From: Galerina marginata
Taxonomy: Eukaryota > Basidiomycota > Agaricomycetes > Agaricales > Galerinaceae
Length of the DNA: 64,000 bases
Reading direction: 5' to 3'
NCBI GenBank assembly: GCA_023014335.1
Contig: JAECYW010000008.1
Location: 1,240,001 to 1,304,000 of the forward strand
In this document: positions 24,437-35,298 of the stretch, piece after piece
Layout of the letters: each line of letters begins with the position of its first letter
How positions within the stretch are numbered: the first letter of the stretch is position 1
The notes under the pieces: generated by a model
Seen by the model: the letters and a program-made list of their open reading frames with translations, nothing else
Told to the model about the DNA's origin: nothing
Database searches by the model: none
Position numbers and translations under genes: made by a program

Positions 24437-26180
24437 TCAGTCCCTAGCAGCATCCACCCTCTCCGCCTTATCAACCTCATACAACACCTCCGTCCGAATC
24501 ACATACTTCGCCCCCTCCGTCACCCCACTCCCCTCATGCAACAGACTCCCCAGCGCCTTCCCATGCGGAAACACACATACCGTGCCCTTTCGCGGGCTTA
24601 CCGGCCGCGCCTCGAGCACGCCGGGCGTAGATGACGGTAGGAAGAATGTCGTGCAGCCACCGGAGAAGGCGTCGGCGCCGTTGAGGTAGATCAGGAGGGT
24701 GAGGCGGGAGTAGGTGGTTGGGTCGGCGTCGTAGATGTATGTTGGAGGCGAAGAAGGGTCCGAGGGATTGGAGGGGCCGAGGGAGGAGGCAGGCCAGGCG
24801 CCGTCGATCTGCGAGAGGGTGGATCAATAACACAAAGGGCGGGCGAGGAGGGAGGAAATAAACACACGTGGGGTCTGTACAGAGCCCCCGGCCTGTACCT
24901 GTAAATTCGAAAACGTCTGTTAACTCCCCTCACGGCTCCTGCTCCCCCACTCACGCTCTGCGGCAACAGTCCCTCAATTCTCGCAAACAACTCCCTCTCA
25001 AACCCCTCATCCGCAAGCCACACCAGGTTATGCGCCAGCACGGACGACAATTGCGCGGCCGAGCCTGCTATCGGCTCGTCCGGTGCCAGGCCCACCTTCT
25101 CCGCGGCGAGGACTAAAGCATCGCACTCGGCGGAGGTGAAGGTGTCGTTGATGATGAATGCGCCTGGGACGCCAGGGAGATCGTGTCGCGTGGGAGGACG
25201 AGGGAGGAGGTGCGAGGGCGTGAGAGGGAAGGTGGAGGGAGGTGAGTGATATATTGTGAGAGGGTGCTTGTTTGGTGGTCGGCGTGCGGGTCCTGGAGTG
25301 GTATGCAGGGGAGTAAGGAGGGCCGAAGCGGAGTGAGCGACTTGGGAAGGGTCCGGCGACGATGGGGAAGAAGAAGGTTCCGTTCGTGGTATTGTGAGTG
25401 CTGTCGTTTGAACAGTCGAAGGCTCAGGATCCATGGAAAAGGGCTTGTACCACCGCAGTCTCGTGCCGGCTTCCAGCTCCCCTTCATCTTCGTCTTTACC
25501 ACCAGAACCGAGGCGGGCAGGCGCAATCATCTCTGGCTGCGTAGTGCGCAAGATGGCGTCTAGGACCTGCCAGACTCTGTTCTCTTCTTCCTGGGACATC
25601 GTCGGCGTGAGCACGGCATCACATTCCCTCACCCAGCGTTGCAAAGCACCGAGCTTTGGGACCTGGCCGCGGATGGCCATCTCTGAGAGTAGGACGAGGG
25701 CATCGATGTGCCGCTGGTCGATGAGAGCTGAGGAAATGCGTGATGTGAGAGATGTGCCTGATGGTTTGGGTTAATTTTGGCAAGATCATGTCGTACTCGA
25801 ATGTAGAATGGCCCTTACTTACCCGTCAGCGTAGTCTCGTGCGCAACACGCCAGTAGTCATGTACGGCGGTCTTGAACGGCTTTAGAGCTTTGAGCCCAA
25901 TGAGCGACGGATTCTGGGCCAGCAGGCGCAGTGTGTCGGTTGTTGTCTCCAGCTCGTCTTCGTATAGCAGTCCGCCGATCATCCCACCTGCCGTTGCTGA
26001 TGCTGACATTAAAGCTGTCTTTCCTGGTGAAGTGTCGTTATCCGCTGGTGATGGTGTATCAGAATCATTGTTTTGGACGACATGAAAGACAGCGCCAGGA
26101 GGTGGAGCATGTTTGACTTTTTTGACGACAGCAGCGATTTTCTCCGGCGCATTTTTTCTCTTTTTGGAGTTTTTTCCCAT
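24437..26180 (-). CDS. 2OG-Fe(II) oxygenase, prolyl-4-hydroxylase type, with nuclear-type N-terminus
   Basis: Iron- and 2-oxoglutarate-dependent dioxygenase. The ATG at 26180 opens with a lysine-rich nuclear-localisation-like lead, MGKNSKKRKNAPEK. A helical N-terminal region (ALVLLSEMAIRG, and WVRECDAVL near residues 125-175) and a Ser/Pro-rich linker precede the double-stranded beta-helix domain, which begins PGAFIINDTFTSAECDAL. The metal ligands are His and Asp of RPHIDGAWP (split by an intron between His and Ile) and the distal His of LLHEGSGV. The 2OG-binding basic residue is Arg in KYVIRTEVLYEV. LTLLIYLNG and GGCTTFFLP complete the family pattern. It ends ERVDAARD-stop at 24437. It is more likely a nuclear or cytosolic protein hydroxylase than a secretory collagen-type enzyme, as no signal peptide is present. 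Confidence 0.85.
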
Positions 26181-27096
26181 CCTGGGCCCAAGGCTGAAGT
26201 TGACAGGCTTGGAAGAACAGCAATGTTATTTAAGCCAGCGTCAAGAGTAGGGAATGTGTTGGAATCAAGGTCAAGAACGGATCTGGACAATTCGGCAGGG
26301 GCCGTTACGCGTTACCGCTACCGCGGACCGCCCTGCCGAAGTTTTGGTTTTGGCAACCACAGAGAGCCACCCGTCCACATTCTTTCCTTCAACCTCTTCT
26401 AGTCCAGCCAAGACTCGACGTCCCTCTAAATGATAATGCGGGCACTCCTACCTCAATTGTCGAGGAACAATGCTCAAATCTAGATGGTCGCACAGCTCGT
26501 ACTTAACATGAACGCGGCGGTTGGAAGCGTCAACGGCAGTCGTTGAACAAATTTCGGGGAAGGATCCAATTCACGGATGATTCCTGGTTGGGATCGATCA
26601 TCTCGGATTGAGGTGTAACATGCGCAGAACGAACTTGACTCAAGATGTGATTGCCCGTGATATTTTCACGCAATGCTATATCCTGCCTGATATTCCAATT
26701 TGCTTGTATGGCTGGTTCTGGGAAGTTGCTTTGCTGTGCTGTCGGCCTTTTTTACAAAGGGCTATTGGATCAGAAAGATGGCTGGCTAGCTTTCTGCCTC
26801 GATTTCGGTTGACAGAGGAACCCCAGTCACTTACGCGTCTTTCTACGAAGTAACGGAACACAAAACGTCGACGCATCGTCCTCTCAACATTTTCCCCCTA
26901 GTCACCTTGGAAGAAATCAAGATTCACCTGCTAAAAAGTCCTAAAGCCTGATAACTACGTGTTCTAAAATTCTCCCGACTTCGTATTCACGCTCTGTATA
27001 CATTCTGGATTGACTCGCTCGTCTTCAAGGGTCTACTTCTCCATTCCATACCCCGAAGAACTCTCGTTGATAAGGTGCGATACAAGCATCTCGGAC
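26181..27096. other. Intergenic, no gene seen
   Basis: Upstream flank of the oxygenase and 3' flank of the next minus-strand gene. No motif-bearing frame was found. Confidence 0.45.
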
Positions 27097-29131
27097 TTAG
27101 CACCGACCATGGGCATTCCACTGACGATGGGTTTGAGGTGAGGTTCGGGCCCAGTCTCCCATGCTAGAAGAGTGTCCGGAGGTGGCTTCCCAGCAAAAGG
27201 CGTGATTATAGTCGGGGAAAGTACCACCGTACATCTTGTTAAGGCGCTTTGTTGCACGAACTCGATAATCTCCAGAGGCTATGAGCATGGCGAAAGTCCA
27301 GGACAGGACAGTCAATGCGGCTAGAACCAGAGGTAAGAACGCGGCGGCGAATCGAGAGTTGTAGCACTGTTGCGATCTGCCCGCCCGTGCTGACGACCGT
27401 GAACGCTGTGCTGCCTCGTGCGGCCCACCCATTGTATCCAACACTTGTGAGCAGGAATGACGCGCCAACGGCCCCACCTAATTTCGTTACGACAGCGGGA
27501 GAGAAGTTGGTGGCGCTAAAATAAGTCGAATCTACAATGCCTATGGTCGCGTCACCTATCGAGCTGACGCCAAGCATGGTATCCCCAACCCGCGCAAATG
27601 ATAAGCCTATGCCTCCAGCACCGTGGGAGAAGATTTCTTGTGTGGCCCCACCGAACGAGTCCTCTTGATAGATGTAATGGTTCAAAAGTCCCGCAGGGTT
27701 ATCTGACAAGGTGTATCGATAAATGGGGTCCCAGGTACTCCAAGTGTTGTTTCCAGGAGCTGGCGTATTGGGGATAATTTCGAAATAGTCAGCCTGGACA
27801 GTATGGAGGTCGCTCGCAATGCGAGTGATGTTATGTGTCACGAGGCCCACAGCATCCATTTCGATTATTGCAGATGCCATGTTAACTTGCGTTGTGGTTG
27901 CGCAAACCATTTCCTTGTGTGCTCGCGCCGGAGACTGGCCAGAAATGAAGGATCCTCGTAGCTGGTAGAGAACGCATAAAGAAGGGGGTGAGGTCGATCC
28001 CGGGAGGGGCATGCTGATGTTGAGCAGCTGATCAATCTGCGCTGCACAATTGCCCATGATATCCCTTACATCTACGTCGGGTGGGGGGATACCGATGTCA
28101 GGTAGGAAGAATTCGTCAACGATGGTCTGCCACGAAAATAGGCCATACGATCTGTTGAAACTTGTGTAGTATCCGTTAAGGTCCACGTCAGAGGTGTTGA
28201 ATAATGGAAGCATCAAATCCCGAATGGCGCCAGCGGCCTTTCTGAGTGGATCTCTAAGAACCTCAGGCCCATTGTAGTCCGGGTTGTAAATCTTGTCGGG
28301 TACAAAATAGTCTTTTCCCTCATCGACGATACGAGGATCACTTTGGCCAAAAGTACCTAGGGTCATACATCCTATATCAGCCTCCAACACCAAAATCTTC
28401 GGGATGTCTACCCGTTGCTGTTTGGATAGCTGAGGGACGCCGGAAATCATCCTCACGCCAGTGTCGTGGGGGAAGACAGCAATGCCTTCACGAATAGTCG
28501 ACTCCCAAACGGGTTCACCTGATGCGCCCATGAAGTAGGAATTGAGAACAAACTGGTTGTCCGAAGCATTTTTATCATAGGCAAGGCTTCTCGCCATAAG
28601 AATGTCGGTGTCGGTGGTGTTGAGGATGTGAACGTCTGGAGGCTGCCCGAAGGTGGTATTGTGCCAAGACGAGCATATTCTCTCGGTGAGGTTCGCGTTG
28701 ATGACGACGCTTTGAGCTGAATCACATCGGAAGAATTTAATAGTGTGAGGGTCCGTTCCGTTAATTAAATTGGCGGAGACAATAGCGAGGGCATCCTCGT
28801 CTGTCTTGACCGATGCCGGGAAGTCTTGAGAACTCGAACCGGAGACCGTGCAGGTATGAAATCCAATAAAACCGATATCGCTCAGACTCACAAAGAGTCC
28901 GTAGCATAACGACAACGTGAGGGAGAGGAGTAACCGGGAGGATGAAACGGGATTCTGTTTCCTCCGAAAAATCCGCTTGAATATCCACCTCAGGGAGGTC
29001 GTCGTGGCGGTAGATTTGCCGACGACGCGATTGAGAATGTCGTGGGTATCGAGGGGTGCGAGGCGGGGAGTATTACCAAGGATGATGAGTCCGATGAGAA
29101 ACAGGCCGCCATATGAAAGAATTTGGAATGA
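27097..29131 (-). CDS. Large N-glycosylated membrane protein of unknown function
   Basis: I do not recognise a named family. The frame shows two N-terminal hydrophobic segments (GGLFLIGLIILG, and LLLSLTLSLCYGLFVSLS with IGFIGF) and then an ectodomain of about 450 residues with roughly eleven N-x-S/T sites (for example NLTE, NTTF, NNTW, NIT). Near the C-terminus is one more helix, FLPLVLAALTVLSWTFAMLI. A 54-base intron (donor GTGGGCC, acceptor GGGCGGGCAG) near 27365-27420 joins VGYNG to SQQCYNSRF. The 5' end is unsure: an in-frame stop just above 29131 means an upstream exon must supply the start. The 3' end is also unsure: stop at 27097 in this frame, or 27033 if the frame shifts near 27240. 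A surface receptor or cell-wall sensor is a guess only. Confidence 0.65.
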
Positions 29132-31292
29132 TCACTCGCAGAATGAAGGTGACTTGACCAGTCGTGAGCTTGTCGGATATTACAATCATATTCTGGACTG
29201 GGTGAAGAATAATTAGTGTTTATTACGAAGAAAGTACAACGTTAATGAGAGCCGTACATGTAAGAGACTTCAGGAGTATCAAATTCGGGACTTTGGAAAG
29301 CGAAAACGCAAGATTCACTTTAGAAGGAGTCTGCTGAGAGCCATGATATATTTTACCGCCACTCCGTGTCATTTGAGGTAGAACATTGATTAAAGTTGGA
29401 TGTTGCTATGACCTTCCAGCAATTTAATTGTTCTGTCAGAAATCCAGCGCTGCCTCCGTATTTGTGGAGCACCAGTTCTCGGTACATACGCGTATTTGTC
29501 AGTCACGAGTGGCACCTGGACCTGTAAGTAAATTTGTAACAGCTCTGGAAGCAATTTCAGAAGACGCATGAGATTAATCGGATGGTTCTTGTGGCCATAT
29601 AAATCGTCCTGCCGAGATAAAAATAATAAATATGGCTTGGCATCTCAATGGTCTCACGTTATGGTTTCTCCAAGTACAAAGGTACTTGTCAAGTTGTGAG
29701 AGACGGCTTCACAAATAGCCCATATTCGCTTCCCGCTGCCTTTGAGAGTCTCGTGCACCCTCCAAGCCCTGTTCAAGTCCAAGCACCTGAATGGTTGTGG
29801 AAAATGTGAACTGTCCTAACTGCAATACAGTGGCCAGCAAGTGAGCCTTCGGAAGCACCAGAATCTCGCGCTTGCTTAGAAGCCCAAGGACAGATCGAGG
29901 CAACAACCAGCCATCATTAGGTACGGTTACGAGTCCCCTTTCGGGAGTGGTTTCATTAAAGCCCACAGCAGCCGTGGAAATTACATCCCTCTAAAAGGAA
30001 ATTACTGCACCATTTCAATCAATTCAGCGGACCGCGGACGAAATCTAGATTCGGAAAATTACCCTGTTTAGCCAATTTTGATGGGATCAACTGTCTCGGA
30101 ACGGCTGTTCTGGGGGGATTTTCGTGCGGACAATTGTGACGTTCTGGGGTCTTCGAAGGAGTCGAATTGATTGAAATGGCGGTACTGCAGGATCCAACAT
30201 CAGGGAACTACACAACACTTATCTGACTTGGGTGATCGCCAAGTGATCGCAAGGATCCGGTTGCGTGGGGGGAGACATTGGGCGTTGGAGACCCTATTTT
30301 CTTCCTGCTGGGACTTAATGGTCTGGAAGAAGTTGGCGCCGGATCTGCTCAACTTTATATGCGCACGAATAGCTTCCGTGATGCTTAAACTGCTGTCACC
30401 GAGGCAAGACAGGAAATCTATTGCGCAAACACGTGACGCTAGCCCGCGCTTGCGCGGGCATTGGACTAGGCTACAACAAGCTCGGCTATCATCTCCAATT
30501 CAGCCTCGTTCATAAATGCACCACAAATCTGCAAAAAAAACGCGCTCAGAATTGGAGCGCTGAGCCTCAGTTTGAAGAATGTGAGCCAAGACAAGAGCCA
30601 GAAGAGCCGGGATCGAGCGAGAGCGGTTGGTGCCACCAGTGTCATAGGGCATTTTGCTGTGCTACGAAAGACAGGATTCTGACGTTCATATCACCCTTCT
30701 GAAATTAAAGATTCGTCATCGTCTTGAACCTCAGCGACAGTTGCTGTCGTTGACAAGCCATTTCCCCCAGATACCATCTATCTGCTCGCTGATATAAATC
30801 ACCAGTCTACTCGGTCTCTGAGAAAACTCACCAAATGTTCACAAGGAAGTAGGACGATCATACCAAGTCCCGCTGATATTCGCTGGAGCGGAATTGCAGA
30901 TAACTGGTCAATCGGTGGTATCTGGAAAGTTTTCTAATCTGGCGTCGTAACGCTAAACGGATCGGATATGAATTGAGTAAGTAAGGGAAAAATAACAGGG
31001 AGTAAATGAACGAGCTTACTCGATATCTTGATTCAGCACATCCCTACAGACGAAACATAAGCGCCGGTAAAGCTAAGTTGATAGAAATGGGACTCACTCG
31101 GTCTATAGGGTAGCTCCACCATGGTGTGCATGACGGTTCATTAATATCGATCTGCCAGTGTCCAGTAACTCGTCCACAGAGGCCCTGAATTACGGAAGTG
31201 AGCAATCACAAGTAAATGATGCAATTGTGACTGAAGATTGCATCTCGCACCTCATCCTCGCACTGAGAAGGGAGCCAGTCCTTCCCATGCAT
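29132..31292. other. Long intergenic stretch, no supported gene
   Basis: About 2.1 kb. Frames at 29709-29966 (-), 30171-30702 (+) and 31158-31346 (+) have no recognised domain. The last ends inside the inverted repeat described below. Confidence 0.4.
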
Positions 31293-31297
31293 CTCAC

Positions 31298-31524
31298 AGC
31301 TAATTACGAATCGATAGACCAGATCGTACAACGCTCCACCAATTGATCTTGTTTACTTTTGGAGCCGACGGCGCGGCCAAATAATTATTTTAGAGTACGA
31401 ATGTGGCAGCACATACCATTTGCAGAAAGGCAACCATTGTCCCTTTTATTTGCCCAGCCCCAAATGTAAATAAGATCAATTTGTGGAGCAGTACGCGAGC
31501 TGGTCTATCGATTCGTAATTAGCT
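31298..31524. repeat. Inverted repeat, two ~67-base arms
   Basis: Arm A (31298-31364, +) and arm B (31458-31524, read on -) both begin AGCTAATTACGAATCGATAG and stay alike through GCTCCAC-AATTGATCTT to TTTGG, with roughly ten mismatches and a spacer of about 93 bases. Arm B forms the last codons of the damaged minus-strand gene (ANYESIDQ, then STN-stop). Arm A encodes the same peptide end on the plus strand (ANYESIDQIVQRSTN-stop). It could be an inverted duplication of the gene end or the termini of a tiny element. Confidence 0.65.
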
Positions 31525-32248
31525 GCAATGGACTTGGTCCAACACTCCTGAAGACCATCAATGCCCAAAGGGACATACGAAAGAGTAGCCTTGTACTCTT
31601 TCACTCTGTAGCGCAAGCAATGGCCCGCTTCCAAGCCAACCCACGCAATACCTGCACGCTTTTTCTCTTGGTCCCGTCTCTCGTTCTCTTCCTTTTCCCG
31701 TCGTTCGCGAGCCATCCACACGCTTGATTTCGTGTTCTTGCACTTCCACCACCCATGCTGCCCTAGCAATTGCCCATTTTTGGCGCTCATCCTTCATAGC
31801 CAAACGTTTGATTTCGTGTTCTTGTCCCTCCACTACCCATGCTGCCCTAGCGATCACCCATTGATGCTCCTCATCAGCCTGTTGGCGGCGAAGGCCATCG
31901 TGCCACCTTCGGTTAAGTGGCATATTCAAGAAATAGCCCACAATCGCACCCAAAAGCAAGAGACATGCGAAGGCAGTGAAACAAGAGACAATCTTTAGCG
32001 CTCGCTGAGCCTTGTCTGACCTTCGATTTCTCGAAATATTTTGTCCGGGTTCAACCGTCCCATATGTCTGGTTACGTGCTCCGAGAAGTGGCTCATTATC
32101 TTCGTGCGCTACTTGTGGGACGATATGCTCGTAGGGCGGTGGAGCTCGGCGGCTAGTATACTCATTGTTGAACCTAAGAAGGTACAGCGATCAAGGCTTT
32201 TTTTACGCACTCAGACCCATCGCGGAGAGTTGGTTGGTATCGCGGCAT
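31476..32248 (-). pseudogene. Single-pass membrane/coiled-coil protein, frame-broken and apparently truncated
   Basis: The ATG at 32248 starts MPRYQPTLRDG, and an intron with donor GTCTGA leads to FNNEYTSRRAPPPYEHIVPQ and GARNQTYGTVEPGQ. One TM follows (SCFTAFACLLLLGAIVGYF), then a charged coiled coil with two near-identical units (WVIARAAWVVEGQEHEIKRL and WAIARAAWVVEVQEHEIKR). A one-base frame change near 31730 is needed to reach MARERREKEENERR and the conserved block AGHCLRYRVKEYKATLSYVP. From memory, agaricomycete relatives carry a block of the form HCL-YGT-EYTARL-NVP followed by further Cys-rich residues. Here the sequence stops soon after, within the inverted repeat. Either a pseudogene or a gene with an assembly indel plus a lost 3' end. 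Confidence 0.55.
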
Positions 32249-33660
32249 GCCTTCGTACTAAAGAGTGTATTCTGTATGATGGTGAACGAGAGCAAAACAA
32301 GAGTTAACCGTGACCTCGAGGCAGTAGTTGGGCAGTAGAGCCCTGACTGGAGCGTGAGACTCGGAGCATCTTTGCCGGGTCGTCGGCATAAACAGCATGG
32401 TCGTCCTCCTTCGTTGACGTTTCCATTCTCAAAAGTTCCCCAGAAGATAGTGGGTCAAAATACACAGCTGGCCAGCGTTTAGCGAGCTCTTCGACAACTG
32501 GGCTGGACTGGGGAAGGAGTAGAACCGGACCCATATGCATTGGCCCTGCACAGGACCGTGACACCAGTTTACTTCTTGGGCTTTGAAGGGCCTAGAATTG
32601 CTTGTGGAACTGTAGGATCGTGTTCTAGTGGTCGCTGTCTAGACGTGTCAGCCAATGGCACAGTCAAATGGTCATCTCAATTCGACGAAATATAAGATGT
32701 CCCCAAGGCCAGAAAATCAGACTCGGACAAACAGCTTTGAGTTGGAATTCTCCAAGGCTGCGATAGTGTACGTGCTGCCGTATACGATTTGGGGGTAGAA
32801 CGCCAATTGGCTCCGATGACCCTCGTTCTTTCATAATTACTACATTGCGCCACGCCCCCGTCATGACTCGGATCGTGGACTCAACCAGGGGGCCACCAGC
32901 GGAGAAATCCGAAAGATCAACCTCTTCCTAGAGGGTCGTGAGAGATTTCCATTCTAAGAAGAAATGATGGCACCTGTGGTACGCTGCCGCTGCGCCGCCC
33001 GCATGCGCAGACTTGTAGCTCGATGTTCATTGACACTTCCGCACTGATTGAGATAGGATTGTATTTTCGGAAAGTATCTTGTTTCTACCCTGAGAATGAA
33101 TTTCTTCGAACTTTTAAGAGCTGCAGGTTGAAGGAAACGCTTGATATTCACTGATATTCAACGCGGTCACCTGCCCTGCAGAGAAAACAACACTCCATCA
33201 ACCTCGATCATGTGTTGCCCCCTACTCGATCCTTCGTGTCCTTACTTGCACCCCTCTGCACCCCCGGCCATCGGTTGTTATCCTGATTTTTGGGGAATGG
33301 CCAAGTCCATTATGCCGAACACAAGAACGGTTGGATAAACTGACTTGCAGCCAAGCGAGAGATCGAATCCAACCATGTGGGTCGATGAGAGTAGGTTGCA
33401 CGGAAACGAGGGTGTCATTACAGGCGTGGCTTATGACTCATGTACCAATTTCAATATACTCAATTATTACTGTGGAATCCTTTTCAGAATCGTCTGGGCA
33501 AAGAATGACAATGCCCGCAACAAAAGAACATGAGATAAGATGTTTATCATTCAACCCTGCCGCCCCACAGAAATGACTCAAATTCGAGACATGCACGTCG
33601 AATTTTGTATAAAGATCGCATCCGTCGTTGCTTGCGACCTCATTCTCAACTCGTCTCAAC
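32249..33660. other. Intergenic, no supported gene
   Basis: A minus frame at 32304-32564 and several short plus frames show no motif. The promoter of the DUF899 gene should lie at the right end. Confidence 0.4.
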
Positions 33661-34424
33661 ATGGCTAGCTGGGTTGGCAAAGGCATTTCTCCAGCGAGTA
33701 CGCATGCCACTCTCGTTCCACGATCGTCCTCATTGCTAACCAACATTTTCGTAGACCTCCTCGAATCGCACAAGGTTGTCACGTCCAAGGAGGAGTGGCA
33801 GACCCATCGTGACACATTGCTCGCTAAGGAGAAGGCCCTCATGAAACAAAACGATGCTCTTTACGAAGAAATTCCGCGCGCAACCGTGGCTCAAAGTCGA
33901 CAAGCAATACACCTTCGACACCAACAACGGAAAGAGGACCCTCCAAGAGCTTTTCGGTACCAAGAACCAGCTCGCGGTATACCACTTCATGCTAGGCCCC
34001 GAAGATGAAGAGGGCTGTAACTGGCTGTTCCTTCCTTACCGATCAATTCCAAGGTGTTTCCATCCACCTCGCCCAGCGTGACGTGGCTTTCGTTGTCGTA
34101 TCGTCCGCACCGCTGGACAAAATCAACGCGTTCAAGGCTCGCATGGGTTGGACCGACAAATTTGAATGGGTCTCGTCGGGCAACTGCCAGGATTTCAATG
34201 TTCTTTGTGGGTGCAAGACGCCGTCGGGTGGCGAGATGTTTGCGTTTAGCACTTGGTATAAGGAGGACGACATCATCTGCCTTACGTATCTGACAAGCAA
34301 TCGTGGAACTGAGGTTATGATTCCCGTTTACGCGATCCTCGATCGTGTCGCGAAGGGTAGAGATGAGAAAGGGCACGGCTGGAAGTTCCCAATGGCGTGG
34401 GTTAGGCACCATGATAAATACTGA
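33661..34424 (+). CDS. DUF899-family thioredoxin-like protein, two frame breaks
   Basis: Cytosolic thioredoxin-fold family of unknown biochemistry, common in bacteria and fungi. The start is MASWVGKGISPAN, with an intron at 33698-33754. Family blocks in order are VTSKEEWQTHRDTLLAKEKA, QPWLKVDKQYTFDTNNGKRT with LQELFGTKNQLAVYHFML, GCSFLTDQFQGVSIHLAQRD, MGWTDKFEWVSSGNCQDFN and the C-terminal MAWVRHHDKY. The frame must change by one extra base near 33885 (before RAQPW) and again near 34018 (between EEGC and GCSFLTD). Neither site has room for an intron. It is otherwise full length (about 230 residues), so sequence errors or a very young pseudogene are the options. Confidence 0.72.
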
Positions 34425-35298
34425 AGGAACTGAAGAAAGGTTATAAGCAATGTTACAGTATATGTTGAATGGAATCGCTTTTTCGTGATCAAGAACCGAC
34501 AGCGGGGCAGAAACACGGGCAGGAGTGACAAAATATGCATCCAATTAGTCACAAGAACGTACCTTATACTGTCCTGTCGTCGTCCAACTGCTCTTCCTCT
34601 CATGACAGTCAAGCCTACTTTCGCCCCTCGTTTATACCAGCATCCACGCGTCGCCTTGTCCTGTTCAACAAGCGCGTCAGACGATTGAAAGTAGACGCTT
34701 GGCACGTCGTGTCCGACACAGCTGAGTTAACACCTCTGCCATTCTTTGCTTTTCAAAACATAGCCATCTCGGACGGCAGGTTGAGGCCAGGCATGAAGAT
34801 GGTAACGGAAAGGCGGCTTATAGGCTGGTGTATTCGCTGAAGAGCTTTGAATTGAGGTACATTGACAGAAAAGGAGGAACAAACGCGGACAGCTCAAATT
34901 TAGCCACCCGTTATTAGGCTCGGAAGGATCGTCCAAACAAGCGCAAAATCTGCCCCTTTGGCCATATCCTGTTCAACCACTACTACGACTACCACTCGCG
35001 CACGTCTCTGGCTCGAGGAGGATATTTGCTTTCGTGTACTCTCTAATTTGGTTTGGAACTCTACTGGGCACTTTCTGACGCCTGTACTTACAATAATCGC
35101 TGAACGCTGAGCCTCAGCCTGACATCGCGTTTTGAAATTCGCTCGCAACCAGCCGACTACGCTTTCACTGGCATGACCATCGTTCGTCGTTTGAATTTGC
35201 CGACGGTCTTTCCTGTCGCTCTTTGGAAGTGATTTACAACCGCTTGAATCAAACCCATATAAAACCCGTAGTAAAAGATAACCCAAAGCACGGACACA
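34425..35298. other. Intergenic, no gene seen
   Basis: The open frame at 34900-35367 (-) is antisense to the start of the TFIIIC gene, carries a Val homopolymer and has no domain, so it is not counted. Confidence 0.45.
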
